64,000 nucleotides of DNA from Paraburkholderia susongensis (GCF_900177725.1 NZ_FXAT01000005.1:434001-498000); one strand, 5' to 3'; positions 17,058-26,419 are shown, counted from the stretch's first letter. Notes: generated by a model not told the origin, from the letters alone. Numbers and translations: made by a program.

Positions 17058-17870
17058 TTAGCAGGCGCGAAGAGCTGCGAGCAGCCCTTCGACCGGTTGA
17101 AAACGAACATCCAGTTCGGCAAGCAAGACGCTCTGCATGTCCTTGCGGAATACGTTCAGCCACGTGTCCTGGGTGAGCGGCGCGGCGTGGGCGGTGGTCG
17201 CCGCTGGCCGCGAGGGGTCCGTGGACGTCGCGGCTGCTTCGGCTTCTGCTTCTGTGGCGGCGTGGACTTCAGCCTCAGCCAGGCTCTGCTGCGCAGCGGC
17301 GTCGCGCAAACGTTCGAAGTGTCCGCCCAGCAGTCCCGGCACGGCGGCCAGCAGCGTCCGCTCGCGCTCGCTCAGCGCTCGCTCCATCACGGCATCGACC
17401 ACCGCGAGCCGCGCGAATGCCGGCGTTCGCGCGGCGAGCAGCGCGCGCAAGCGGCCGCGCAACGTGCCGATCGCCGTTTCCATCGATTGCTGGAGCGCGA
17501 GATAGCGCTGGCGAAACACCGCGTAGTCCGCCTGTGTCTCGACAGAGCCGCGCGGCGCCGCCTGCGCCGAACCACGCCGCCGCGCCACCGCGAACACGCT
17601 GTCACCGGCGATCGCGCTCGCGAGCGAGTTGCGCACGCGCGCGCATTCGTCTTCCTCGGCACGGCCGAAGCTGCGCGCGCCAGCGGCGGCGGCCGGCGGA
17701 CTGCCGTTCAGCGCCGACGACAACGCAATCGCATCGGTCCAGCCGAGCCACTGGCTCAGCCGGTCCGACAGCGATTGCTTCGATTCGACGGCATCGACAT
17801 CCGCGAGACGGGCCAGTAGGCGAACGAGTGCGGGCCCGCTGAGGGCGGTGCGCTGGGGGGCTTGCAACAT
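17058..17870 (-). CDS. DUF3348-like protein, first gene of the stator operon
   Basis: Cytoplasmic protein of 270 residues, helical, no signal or membrane segment. N-terminal block ALVRLLARLADVDAVESKQSLSDRLSQWLGW and central YAVFRQRYLALQQSMETAIGTLRGRLR are the best conserved-looking parts; residues 205-235 are an acidic Ala/Glu linker; the end TWLNVFRKDMQSVLLAELDVRFQPVEGLLAAL forms a final helical block. It starts the operon DUF3348, DUF802, OmpA/MotB-like, DUF2894, in the order common in Burkholderiaceae. No enzymatic motif is visible; it may be a cytoplasmic partner of the long tail. Confidence 0.75.
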   Translation of the reverse strand: MLQAPQRTALSGPALVRLLARLADVDAVESKQSLSDRLSQWLGWTDAIALSSALNGSPPAAAAGARSFGRAEEDECARVRNSLASAIAGDSVFAVARRRGSAQAAPRGSVETQADYAVFRQRYLALQQSMETAIGTLRGRLRALLAARTPAFARLAVVDAVMERALSERERTLLAAVPGLLGGHFERLRDAAAQQSLAEAEVHAATEAEAEAAATSTDPSRPAATTAHAAPLTQDTWLNVFRKDMQSVLLAELDVRFQPVEGLLAALRAC

Positions 17871-18155
17871 ACCACCGGAAGCAAAAAAGTCAGCAGTTTA
17901 CACGCTGGCGGTCGCGAGGCCGATCTCGGCCGATCCACCCGACGTTCGAACGCGGGTTTCGGCAACGCTGATCGACGTTCCCTGCGCGCTCCCGGCGCAC
18001 TCCCTATGTTTTCCCGACCACGGTTTTATGCCAATGGAATAACCGGCCCATACCCGTATAAGATGAAAACTCGCTCCCCGTTGCACATCGCAGCGTCCAG
18101 GCTGCCGCCACTCCGGAGCGTCGAACGCAGTGAACGATACGAGGCGAAAAGCTGC

Positions 18156-19388
18156 ATGAAATTCGATACCGTGGTGCTCGGCGCCGGCATTGTAGGTGTC
18201 TGCGTGGCCGTGCATCTTCAGAAGCGCGGACGCGCGGTCGCGCTGATCGACCGCAAGCTGCCCGGCAACGAGACGTCGTTCGGCAACGCCGGGCTGATCC
18301 AGCGCGAAGGCGTCTATCCGTACGCGTTTCCGCGCGGGCTCGGCACGCTGCTGCGTTACGCGCGCAATCAGTCGCCCGACGTTCGCTACCACGCCAATGC
18401 GATGCTCGAAACCGCGCCGTTTCTGTGGCGCTACTGGCGCAACTCGCATCCCGCGAAGCACGCGGAGATCGCGAAGTCTTACGCGACGCTGATCGAGCAC
18501 TGCATCAGCGAACACCATGCGCTGGCCGCCGCCGCGGGCGCGAGCGCGCTCCTGCGGCCGACCGGCTGGATCAAGGTGTTTCGCAGCAGCATTACCAGGG
18601 ACGCCGAAATACAGATTGCCGAGCGATGGCATCGCGAATACGGCGTCGCGTTCGAAACGCTCGACGCATCGCGCCTGCAGCAGATGGAGCCCGATCTCGA
18701 CAAGCGCCTGCAAGGCGGGCTGCGCTATCCGGAATCCGACTCCGTCAGCGATCCCAACGCGCTCGTCACCGCATACGCGCGGTATTTCGAAACGCTTGGC
18801 GGACGGTTTTTCATCGGCGACGCCGACACGCTGCGAGAAGGCTGGCAGGTCGATACGCAGGCGGGGACGATCGAGGCGTCGTCGGTGGTCGTCGCGCTCG
18901 GGCCGTGGTCGGATCGCGTGAGCACGCGGCTCGGTTACCGGCTGCCGCTTGCCGTCAAGCGCGGCTATCACATGCACTACGCGCCGCGTCAGACGGCCCG
19001 GCTCAATCACCCGGTGCTGGACGTCGAAAACGGCTACGTGCTCGCGCCGATGGCGCGCGGCATTCGTCTGACCACCGGCGCGGAAATCGCGCGGCGCGAT
19101 GCGGACAAGACACCGGCGCAGCTCGACGCGGTCGAACCGATCGCGCGCACGCTGTTCCCGCTGGGCGAGCGTCTCGACGCCGAACCGTGGATGGGACGCC
19201 GTCCCTGCACGCCGGACATGATGCCGATCATCGGGCCCGCGAGAAATCACCAGGGCTTGTGGTTCGCGTTCGGCCACGCGCATCACGGTCTCACGCTCGG
19301 GCCGGTGACGGGGCGGCTGATCGCCGAGATGATGACCGGCGAGGACACGCTCGTGGATCCGCGGCCGTTCCGGGTCGAGCGGTTCTAG
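18156..19388 (+). CDS. FAD-dependent D-amino-acid dehydrogenase-like oxidoreductase
   Basis: DAO-family flavoprotein of 410 residues related to the DadA small subunit. The N-terminal Rossmann motif VVLGAGIVGVCVAVHLQKRG binds FAD; NETSFGNAGLIQREG and the C-terminal MGRRPCTPDMMPIIGPARNHQGLWFAFGHAHHGLTLGPVTGRLIAEM are diagnostic of DadA-type enzymes, which oxidise D-amino acids at the membrane and pass electrons to quinone. Start at 18156 places the Rossmann strand at residues 4-9; the frame is open back to 17862 but that would add a non-homologous leader. A single gene; no alanine racemase beside it, so the substrate is open. Confidence 0.83.
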   Translation: MKFDTVVLGAGIVGVCVAVHLQKRGRAVALIDRKLPGNETSFGNAGLIQREGVYPYAFPRGLGTLLRYARNQSPDVRYHANAMLETAPFLWRYWRNSHPAKHAEIAKSYATLIEHCISEHHALAAAAGASALLRPTGWIKVFRSSITRDAEIQIAERWHREYGVAFETLDASRLQQMEPDLDKRLQGGLRYPESDSVSDPNALVTAYARYFETLGGRFFIGDADTLREGWQVDTQAGTIEASSVVVALGPWSDRVSTRLGYRLPLAVKRGYHMHYAPRQTARLNHPVLDVENGYVLAPMARGIRLTTGAEIARRDADKTPAQLDAVEPIARTLFPLGERLDAEPWMGRRPCTPDMMPIIGPARNHQGLWFAFGHAHHGLTLGPVTGRLIAEMMTGEDTLVDPRPFRVERF

Positions 19389-19820
19389 CCGCGGCGGGTC
19401 CGGAGCGCGGGTTTGTTATTTTTGTGAAAGAAATGACCCGCTTCCGGCGACGGAATAGGGCTGTTCCAATGCCTGTTTTGTGCTGTTCCGGGCCGGCCCA
19501 GGGGGCCTTGGCCGAAGCTCCTCCCGTCCTTTACAGCCTTTCCACCCGCTTATCAAAGCCTTCCGCGCAGTTTTCAAAAAATCAGCCAACTGACTGCCAA
19601 ATACACTACTTCCATCACCAATTAACACCCTTCCTCTCTTAATCCCCCTCTTCACCACCCTCTATTCTGTGCGTATTCCGCAAAAACTTGATTGAGAACG
19701 CTTCTCAATTACTCGCTGATTGCATAGAATGCACGTCGCAAATATTTTGTAATAAACATGGAATGCACGGGTAAGGCTGACGACGCCCAAACCGGCTTCC
19801 CGAACTCGACGGGGATAAAA
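19389..19820. other. Intergenic region ahead of the siderophore receptor
   Basis: About 430 bases with lower GC near 19540-19760. Apart from the Fur-type palindrome at 19691-19709, no gene or terminator with a clear U-run is seen. A 5'-most ATG at 19758 would extend the receptor by 21 residues that do not look like a signal. Confidence 0.5.
19691..19709 (+). promoter_or_regulatory. Fur-box-like palindrome
   Basis: ATTGAGAACGCTTCTCAAT is a perfect 8+8 inverted repeat around CGC. Fur sites of beta-proteobacteria commonly read TGAGAAT...ATTCTCA, and this lies 112 bases before the start of a TonB-dependent siderophore receptor. Fur control under iron limitation is therefore very likely for the receptor, Sel1 and PiuC operon. 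Confidence 0.75.
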
Positions 19821-22070
19821 ATGAAGTTGCGGTCCGACGATCCGAAGCTCGGCAAAATCAGCACGACACTGTGCGGCATGTTGGCTGCCGGCCCCGCCCT
19901 CGCGCAGGGCACAACGGCTGCCGCGCCGCCCGACAGCGAGAACCAGCTCGCGCCGATTTCCGTGCAGGGTCAATCGGACGACGGCTTCAAGACCGATCAT
20001 TCCGCGTCGGTCAAATTCACCGCGCCGTTGCTCGATACGCCGAAGTCCGTCACCGTGATCCCGCAGGAACTGATCCGCAGCACCGGCGCGTCGACGCTGA
20101 CCGAAGCGCTGCGCACCGTGCCCGGCATCACGTTCGGCGCCGGCGAAGGCGGCAATCCGCTCGGCGACCGGCCGTTCATTCGCGGCTACGACGCCCAGGC
20201 CAGCACGTTCGTCGACGGCATGCGCGATATCGGCGCAACCACGCGCGAAGTGTTCAACATCGAGAGCATCGAAGTGACGAAGGGCTCGGACGGCGCCTTC
20301 GGCGGCCGCGGCGGCGCGGGCGGCAGCATCAACCTGATTACGAAGACGCCGCACCTGGGCAATTCCGCCGACGGCAGCGCGGGCCTCGGCACCGACCGCT
20401 ACCGCCGCTTCACCGCCGACGGCAACTGGCAGATGGCCGATCACGCGGCGTTCCGCCTGAACGTGATGAGCCACAACAACGACGTGGCCGGCCGCGACGC
20501 GGTCAACAACGAACGCTGGGGCGTGGCGCCCTCGTTCACGTACGGCCTCGGCACGCCGACCCGCGTGACCGCGAGCTACTACCACCTCACGACCGACGAT
20601 CTGCCCGACAGTGGTATTCCGTACTACTACACGACCACGAACAAGCCGGCGAACGTCAATACGATCTACCCGGCCCCGGTGGACCGCCACAACTTCTACG
20701 GGCTCATCGACCGCGATTTCCGCAAGACGACTTCGGACATCGGCACGCTGCGCATCGAGCACGACATCAACAGCGATCTGACGATCCGCAATACCACGCG
20801 CTATACGAAGGCGACTCAGGACTACATCTGGACCCAGCCCGACGACAGTCAGGGCAACGTCGTCAACGGCATGGTGTGGCGCCGCGCGAATACGCGTGCG
20901 AGCGACGTCTACAGTCTCGCGAACCAGACCGAACTGTTCGGCGAGTTCAAGACCGGTTTTCTCAAGCACAGCTTCACGACCGGCATCGAACTGTCGCGCG
21001 AAACGAGCGTCAACGATTCGTACACGGTTGCCGCCGCGACCGGCGCGATCTGCCGGACCAACGGCATCGGCGTAGCATCGGGCTACAACTGCACGAGCCT
21101 CTGGACGCCGAATCCAAACGATCCGTGGGCTGGATCGGTTAGTCAGACTAACGATCCGAGCGAGCAGCGCACCACGACGAAATCCCTCTACGCATTCGAT
21201 ACGATCGAATTCACGAAGCGCTGGCAGGCCAACGTCGGCCTGCGCGTCGACGATTACTCGACCGAGTTGCGCAACACCGTAGCCAACGGCGCGACGCGCG
21301 TCTCACGCAACGACACGCTGTTCAACTACCAGTTCGGCCTCGTGTTCAAGCCGGCTTCGAACGGCAGCGTGTATGCGTCGATCGCGACTTCGTCGACGCC
21401 GGCCGGCGCGATGCTGGGCCAGGGCAGCGAAACGCAGTCGCTGACGCCGGGCCGTGGCGGAGTCGGCCTGAACGCGGACGAACTGTCGCCGGAAAAGAAC
21501 CGCAGCATCGAACTCGGCACCAAGTGGAACGTGCTGAACAACAAGCTCTCGCTGACCGGCGCGCTGTTCCAGATCGACACGACCAATGCGCGCGTCACGC
21601 TGCCGAACAACGAATACGCGATGGTGGGCAACAAGCGCGTGCAAGGTTTCGAGTTCGGCGTGGCCGGCCAGTTGACGAACAAATGGCAGGTGTTCGGCGG
21701 CTATACATATCTGAAGAGCCAGTTGCGCGACAACGGCAAGACGACGTCGGACAACGGCCATCAGTTCCCGAATACGCCGAAGAACAGCATCAGCCTGTGG
21801 ACCAACTACGAGGTGCTGCCGAAGTTCACGATCGGCGGCGGCGCGTTCTACATGTCGCAGGTATACGGCGACACGGCGAATCTGCGCGCGGTGCCCTCTT
21901 ACTGGCGCTTCGACGGCATGGCGACGTATCGCTTCAACAAGCACCTCGATCTGCAGTTGAACGTGCAAAACATTTTCAACCGCACGTACTACGACCAGGC
22001 CTATGCGGCGCACTATGCGTCGATCGCGCCGGGACGCTCGGCGTTCCTGACGCTCAGCGCGCACTACTGA
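19821..22070 (+). CDS. fiu: TonB-dependent catecholate-type siderophore receptor (Fiu/PiuA-like)
   Basis: Outer-membrane receptor of 749 residues. Short signal ending GPALAQ, then the plug domain: SVKFTAPLLDTPKSVTVIPQEL, LTEALRTVPGITFGAGEGGNP, DRPFIRGYDAQASTFVDGMRD, EVTKGSDGAFGGRGGAGGSINLITK. The barrel ends with the aromatic-terminated QLNVQNIFNRTYYDQAYAAHY and the final strand SAFLTLSAHY. The plug motif with GEGGNPLGDRPFIRG and the neighbouring piuC place it in the Fiu/PiuA catecholate group that imports ferric dihydroxybenzoate-type siderophores. The start at 19821 (GGGGATAAAA upstream) gives a compact signal. Iron control is implied by the Fur palindrome. Confidence 0.87.
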   Translation: MKLRSDDPKLGKISTTLCGMLAAGPALAQGTTAAAPPDSENQLAPISVQGQSDDGFKTDHSASVKFTAPLLDTPKSVTVIPQELIRSTGASTLTEALRTVPGITFGAGEGGNPLGDRPFIRGYDAQASTFVDGMRDIGATTREVFNIESIEVTKGSDGAFGGRGGAGGSINLITKTPHLGNSADGSAGLGTDRYRRFTADGNWQMADHAAFRLNVMSHNNDVAGRDAVNNERWGVAPSFTYGLGTPTRVTASYYHLTTDDLPDSGIPYYYTTTNKPANVNTIYPAPVDRHNFYGLIDRDFRKTTSDIGTLRIEHDINSDLTIRNTTRYTKATQDYIWTQPDDSQGNVVNGMVWRRANTRASDVYSLANQTELFGEFKTGFLKHSFTTGIELSRETSVNDSYTVAAATGAICRTNGIGVASGYNCTSLWTPNPNDPWAGSVSQTNDPSEQRTTTKSLYAFDTIEFTKRWQANVGLRVDDYSTELRNTVANGATRVSRNDTLFNYQFGLVFKPASNGSVYASIATSSTPAGAMLGQGSETQSLTPGRGGVGLNADELSPEKNRSIELGTKWNVLNNKLSLTGALFQIDTTNARVTLPNNEYAMVGNKRVQGFEFGVAGQLTNKWQVFGGYTYLKSQLRDNGKTTSDNGHQFPNTPKNSISLWTNYEVLPKFTIGGGAFYMSQVYGDTANLRAVPSYWRFDGMATYRFNKHLDLQLNVQNIFNRTYYDQAYAAHYASIAPGRSAFLTLSAHY

Positions 22071-22090
22071 GCACGGCGGACCACGGCACG

Positions 22091-22903
22091 ATGACACAGG
22101 TCACGTTGAAGGCGCTCGCGAACGTTTCGCACGACGAGTTCGCGGCGATCCTGTCCGGCCCGCCCGCGCAGGCCGCCGCGTGGGTCGGGGCGGCTGCGCA
22201 GAACGGCATCGTCGAGGCGCAGGCCGTGTACGGCCAATATCTGCTCGACGGTCACGGCGTGGAGCGCAACCTCGACGAAGCCTTCGTCTGGTTCAGGCAT
22301 GCGGCGCGGCGCGATCATCCGATGGCGATGAACATGCTCGGCCGCTGCTACGAACATGGCTGGGGCACGGCCGCGTGCGCGCCGGTGGCCGTCTACTGGT
22401 ACCGTCTCGCGGCGCGTGCCGGGCTCGACTGGGGCATGTACAACTATGCGTCGGCGCTTGCGCTCGGTCATGGCATCGAGTGCGATCGCGCGCAGGCATT
22501 GCAGTGGTTTCAGCGCGCCGCCGAACTCGGGCACGCGAAGTCGCTGAACTTCGTCGGCAGTTTCTACGAGGACGGTTGGGTCGTCGACGCCGATGCGGAT
22601 ATCGCGCTCGACTACTATCGGCGCGCGGCCGAAGGCGGCGATTTTCGCGGCCAGTTCAACTACGCGCGGCTGCTCGCGGAGCGTGGCGAGATTGCCGATG
22701 CATTGCAATGGTTGCAGCGTGTGCCGGGCACGGCGACCGCGGCGTTCGTCGCGAAGATGCGGAGATGGCTCGCTGCGTCGCCGGTCAGCGCGTTTCGTGC
22801 GCTCGAGCAGAGCCTTGCCGGGAGCGTGAATGGAAGTCCGGATGCAGACGTGAACCCGCAGGGCCGTGCCATGCTGAACCGCACGCAGGAGCCTCGCGCA
22901 TGA
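22091..22903 (+). CDS. Sel1-repeat protein
   Basis: Protein of 270 residues built from TPR-type Sel1 repeats (about residues 33-220): examples are AQAVYGQYLLDGHGVERNLDEAF, AMNMLGRCYEHGWG, GMYNYASALALGHGIECDRAQAL and SLNFVGSFYEDGW. No signal peptide, so cytoplasmic, a likely protein-protein adaptor. It sits between the siderophore receptor and PiuC: 20 bases after the first and overlapping the second by ATGA. The position suggests a role in iron acquisition, for example with the receptor's maturation or PiuC, but no mechanism is known to me. Confidence 0.83.
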   Translation: MTQVTLKALANVSHDEFAAILSGPPAQAAAWVGAAAQNGIVEAQAVYGQYLLDGHGVERNLDEAFVWFRHAARRDHPMAMNMLGRCYEHGWGTAACAPVAVYWYRLAARAGLDWGMYNYASALALGHGIECDRAQALQWFQRAAELGHAKSLNFVGSFYEDGWVVDADADIALDYYRRAAEGGDFRGQFNYARLLAERGEIADALQWLQRVPGTATAAFVAKMRRWLAASPVSAFRALEQSLAGSVNGSPDADVNPQGRAMLNRTQEPRA

Positions 22904-23583
22904 TGCTGCATCTGCAAGGGGTGCTCAGCAAACAGCAGGTCGCGCAATGCCGTGACGTGCTCGATGCGGCACAATGGATCGACGGCAATGCGACGTCCGG
23001 CGTACAGTCGGCTCAGGCCAAGCGCAACCAGCAATTGCCTGAAGGCTCGGCCGCCGCACGCGCGATCGGCGATGCGATTCAGGACGCGCTCGGCCGCAAC
23101 GCGCGTTTCTTTTCCGCCGCATTGCCGCTGAAAGTGTTCCCGCCGCTCTTTAACCGCTATGCGGGCGGCGACGGTTTCGGCACACACGTGGACAATGCGA
23201 TCCGGCAATTGCGCGGCACCGATTTCCGCATTCGCAGCGACCTGTCCGCGACATTGTTTCTGGCCGAGCCCGATACCTACGACGGCGGCGAACTCTGCAT
23301 CGAGGACACCTACGGCGTGCATCGCGCGAAACTGCCGGCCGGCGACATGGTGCTCTACCCTGCTTCGAGTCTGCATCACGTGAGCCCGGTCACGCGCGGC
23401 GTGCGCGTCGCGTCGTTTTTCTGGATCCAGAGCATGGTGCGCGACGACGGCCAGCGCGCGACGCTGTTCCAGCTCGATAACGACGTGCAGCAGCTTGCCG
23501 CCGAACGAGGCGCGAGCGACGCAACGGTCGTGAGTCTCACCGGGATCTATCACAATCTGCTACGCCGCTGGGCCGACGCCTGA
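22900..23583 (+). CDS. piuC: Fe(II)/2-oxoglutarate-dependent hydroxylase PiuC/YbiX
   Basis: Cytoplasmic PKHD-type hydroxylase of 227 residues. The double-stranded beta helix contains the iron triad: H and D in GDGFGTHVDNAI (HxD) and the distal His in PASSLHHVSPVTRG, with R in TRGVRVASFFWIQS as the 2-oxoglutarate-binding Arg. SATLFLAEPDTYDGGELCIED is the family's core block. piuC/ybiX is regularly next to Fiu/PiuA receptors and Fur-regulated. Start codon overlaps the Sel1 stop. Its substrate has not been settled. Confidence 0.88.
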   Translation: MMLHLQGVLSKQQVAQCRDVLDAAQWIDGNATSGVQSAQAKRNQQLPEGSAAARAIGDAIQDALGRNARFFSAALPLKVFPPLFNRYAGGDGFGTHVDNAIRQLRGTDFRIRSDLSATLFLAEPDTYDGGELCIEDTYGVHRAKLPAGDMVLYPASSLHHVSPVTRGVRVASFFWIQSMVRDDGQRATLFQLDNDVQQLAAERGASDATVVSLTGIYHNLLRRWADA

Positions 23584-23706
23584 ATGGAGCGCGCGCGGCG
23601 CCGATGTGCCTGCCTGCGCGATAATGGACGAACAGCGTGCGGCGACGCTTCGAATCCGGGCTCGCTGCCGGCGCTTGACGACCCCACACCCTGGAGCGGC
23701 TCGAGC

Positions 23707-24249
23707 ATGAAACGCCTGATCGAACTCCGGCTCGCCTGTCTGCTGATCTGCGCGGCAACGGTCCATGCTTATGCCGAAGCACCGCGCGTCAATCGCGGTC
23801 ACGATCCGTTCATTCAGATATCCAAAGCAATCGCCGGCTGCCCGACGCCGCTCGGTCCGTTCGAAACGGAAAAGGAATGGCTCGACGACAGCCATTACCG
23901 CATCGAGCGCGGCAATAGCTGCTGGATAGAAGGCCGCTGCCGTTTGCCGAACGCCTATCTCTACGATGAGGAAATCGCCGGGACCGTGCAGCGGCGTCTC
24001 GCGAATCTCAACGTCGCGACGCACTGGCGCGAGCAGTCCTCGCTTTGGCTCACGCTGCAACGCCGCTTTATTTATGTCGAGGGTTGCGTCGCGCCCGGCT
24101 TCGACAAAACGACCTTCCTCGCCGAACTGGCGAAAACCGCGGACGTCGAACGGGTCATCGACAACACGGTCACGAACCCGCACGCCGCGCAACTGCCGTA
24201 CCGCACGCAGGCCGATCCGGACAAGCCCGTGCTCGAACCGGGCAATTAG
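23707..24249 (+). CDS. Secreted protein with a BON-like domain
   Basis: Protein of 180 residues with a Sec signal (LIELRLACLLICAATVHAYA). Four cysteines are in the mature part (GCPTPLG, NSCWIEGRCRLPN, VEGCVAPG), which can form disulfides in the periplasm. Residues about 90-150 (EEIAGTVQRRLANLN ... LQRRFIYVEGCV ... FLAELAKTADVERVIDNTV) have the alpha-beta-beta-alpha-beta order of a BON domain, which binds phospholipid or other envelope partners. Start at 23707 is preferred since it opens directly on the signal. 123 bases after piuC; may or may not share its transcript. Confidence 0.65.
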   Translation: MKRLIELRLACLLICAATVHAYAEAPRVNRGHDPFIQISKAIAGCPTPLGPFETEKEWLDDSHYRIERGNSCWIEGRCRLPNAYLYDEEIAGTVQRRLANLNVATHWREQSSLWLTLQRRFIYVEGCVAPGFDKTTFLAELAKTADVERVIDNTVTNPHAAQLPYRTQADPDKPVLEPGN

Positions 24250-24393
24250 CGCAGCGTAGTGCGAGGTTTAGCGCGAGGTTTTTCGTTGCGGTCGTCTATA
24301 TCGGCAAACGTCGATAGCAACGCAGAAATCGATCTTTGGCCCTCATGACGTCATTGCTAACATCGGCGGCTCAACCTTACGGTCCGCAAAACA

Positions 24394-26412
24394 ATGACAA
24401 CACCACGATCCCGCCGCCCCGAGTTTCGCTCTTCGCTTCACGCCTCATTTCACAGCTCATTTCACAACTCAATTCACACCTCACTTCGCCCCGCCCTGAT
24501 CGCCGCTGCCGCCGCGAGCCTCGTCGCGCTCGCCTCATGCGGCGACGACAATCTGCCCGCATCCACAGCCGCGCCGGCCAGCACGCCCGTCGTCGCGCAG
24601 AAGCGGCCGAACATTCTGTACATCATGGCCGATGATCTCGGCTATTCCGACATCCACGCGTTCGGCGGCGAGATCAACACGCCCAATCTCGATGCGCTCG
24701 TGCAAAGCGGCCGCATCCTCACGAATCACCACACCGGCACCGTCTGCGCGATCACGCGTTCGATGCTGATCTCGGGCACCGACCACCATCTGGTCGGCGA
24801 AGGCACGATGGGTGTACCGACCGACGAACGCAAGGGGCTGCCGGGCTATGAAGGCTATCTGAACGACCGCGCGCTGTCGGTGGCGCAGTTGCTCAAGGAC
24901 CGCGGTTATCACACATATATGGCGGGCAAGTGGCACATCGGCTCGGGCATCGTCGGCAGTGCGACGGGCAGCGGGCAGACGCCGGACCAGTGGGGCTTCG
25001 AGCACAGCTATGCGCTGCTCGGCGGCGCCGCGACTAATCACTTCGCACACGAACTGGCCGGCTCGCAGAACTACACCGAAGACGGCAAGTACGTGCAACC
25101 CGGCCAGCCTGGACAACCGGGCGGCACTGGCGGCAGCCCCGCGGTGTTCTATTCGACCGACTTCTATACGCAACGCCTGATCTCGTACATCGATTCGAAC
25201 AAGGGCGACGGCAAGCCGTTCTTCGCCTATGCGGCCTACACGTCGCCGCACTGGCCGCTGCAGGTGCCCGAACCCTATCTGCACAATTACGCCGGCAAAT
25301 ACGATGCGGGCTACGACGCGATCCGCAACGCGCGCATTGCACGGCAAAAAGCGCTCGGCATCATCCCGCAAGACTTCGTGCCGTACGATGGCGCACCCGA
25401 GGCGCTGGCCGCGAGCCCAGCCACCGCGAACAACGGCACCGCGAACGCGAAATACGTGAGCGCCGTTCATAGCGCCGCCCAGGGTTACACCGACTACGGC
25501 CCCGGCTACGTGAACAAGAAGTGGGACAGCCTTTCGCCCGCCGAAAAGAAAGCGCAGGCGCGCTACATGGAAATCTACGCGGGCATGGTCGAAAACCTCG
25601 ATCACAACATCGGCCTGCTGATCCAGCATCTGAAGGACATCGGCGAATACGACAACACGTTCATCATGTTCCAGTCGGATAACGGCGCGGAAGGCTGGCC
25701 GATCGACTCCGGCGCGGACCCGACCGCAACCGACACCGCGAACGCGACCGAGCCCACCTACTCGCAGCTCGGCACCGACAACGGCAAGCAGAACGCGCAG
25801 CGCCTGCAATACGGTCTGCGCTGGGCCGAGGTGAGCGCGACGCCGTTCCGCCTGACGAAGGGCTATTCGGGCGAAGGCGGTGTGTCGACGCCGCTGATCG
25901 TGCATCTGCCGGGCCAGACTTCGCAGAAGCCGACGCTGCGCGAGTTCACGCACGTGACCGACAACACCGCCACATTCCTCGCCGTCGCGCAGATTTCTCC
26001 GCCGACCACACCCGCGCCCGCGCTCATCAACACGCTGACCGGCGTCGATCAGAACAAGGGCAAGGTGGTCTACAACAATCGCTACGTGTATCCGATCACC
26101 GGGCAATCGCTGTTGCCGTTGCTCGAGGATCAGACGACAGACGCGGTGCATACCGCGTCGTTCGGCGACGAAGCCTACGGGCGCGGCTATCTGCGCAGCG
26201 CCGACGGCCGCTGGAAAGCGCTGTGGACGGAACCGCCGACCGGTCCCGTCGACGGTCACTGGCAACTGTTCGACATGAGCGCCGATCGCGGCGAAACGCA
26301 GGACGTGTCCACGCAGAATCCGTCGATCATCGACGGCCTCGTGCAGCAATGGAACAGCTATATGAGCAGCGTCGGCGGCGTCGAGCCATTGCGTCCGCGC
26401 GGTTACTACTGA
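24394..26412 (+). CDS. Arylsulfatase lipoprotein with atypical C-A-I-T-R active-site motif
   Basis: Type I sulfatase of 672 residues. A hydrophobic stretch with lipobox LASC (Cys49) predicts a lipoprotein in the periplasm or outer membrane. RPNILYIMADDLGYSDIHAFGGE holds the metal-binding Asp pair. The motif TGTVCAITRSMLISGTDHHLVGEGTM (Cys118) aligns with TCSPTRSMLLTGTDHH of Pseudomonas arylsulfatase, where Cys becomes formylglycine; here the usual Pro/Ala at position three is Ile. GKWHIG and QSDNGAEGWP supply the later Lys/His and Asp/Asn. The next gene, 7 bases on, is a formylglycine-generating enzyme, so the Cys is probably modified. The 32 residues before the hydrophobic core are unusually rich in S, F and H. 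Confidence 0.85.
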   Translation: MTTPRSRRPEFRSSLHASFHSSFHNSIHTSLRPALIAAAAASLVALASCGDDNLPASTAAPASTPVVAQKRPNILYIMADDLGYSDIHAFGGEINTPNLDALVQSGRILTNHHTGTVCAITRSMLISGTDHHLVGEGTMGVPTDERKGLPGYEGYLNDRALSVAQLLKDRGYHTYMAGKWHIGSGIVGSATGSGQTPDQWGFEHSYALLGGAATNHFAHELAGSQNYTEDGKYVQPGQPGQPGGTGGSPAVFYSTDFYTQRLISYIDSNKGDGKPFFAYAAYTSPHWPLQVPEPYLHNYAGKYDAGYDAIRNARIARQKALGIIPQDFVPYDGAPEALAASPATANNGTANAKYVSAVHSAAQGYTDYGPGYVNKKWDSLSPAEKKAQARYMEIYAGMVENLDHNIGLLIQHLKDIGEYDNTFIMFQSDNGAEGWPIDSGADPTATDTANATEPTYSQLGTDNGKQNAQRLQYGLRWAEVSATPFRLTKGYSGEGGVSTPLIVHLPGQTSQKPTLREFTHVTDNTATFLAVAQISPPTTPAPALINTLTGVDQNKGKVVYNNRYVYPITGQSLLPLLEDQTTDAVHTASFGDEAYGRGYLRSADGRWKALWTEPPTGPVDGHWQLFDMSADRGETQDVSTQNPSIIDGLVQQWNSYMSSVGGVEPLRPRGYY

Positions 26413-26419
26413 GCACGCG

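Noticed and set aside
14759..17176. 805-residue plus-strand frame opposite DUF802
   Set aside because: Arg/His-rich shadow of a high-GC gene; the minus frame has conserved channel motifs.
13346..17870. Calling the operon a Zorya system outright
   Set aside because: No ZorC, ZorD or ZorE is present; only the ZorA/ZorB-like layout is shared.
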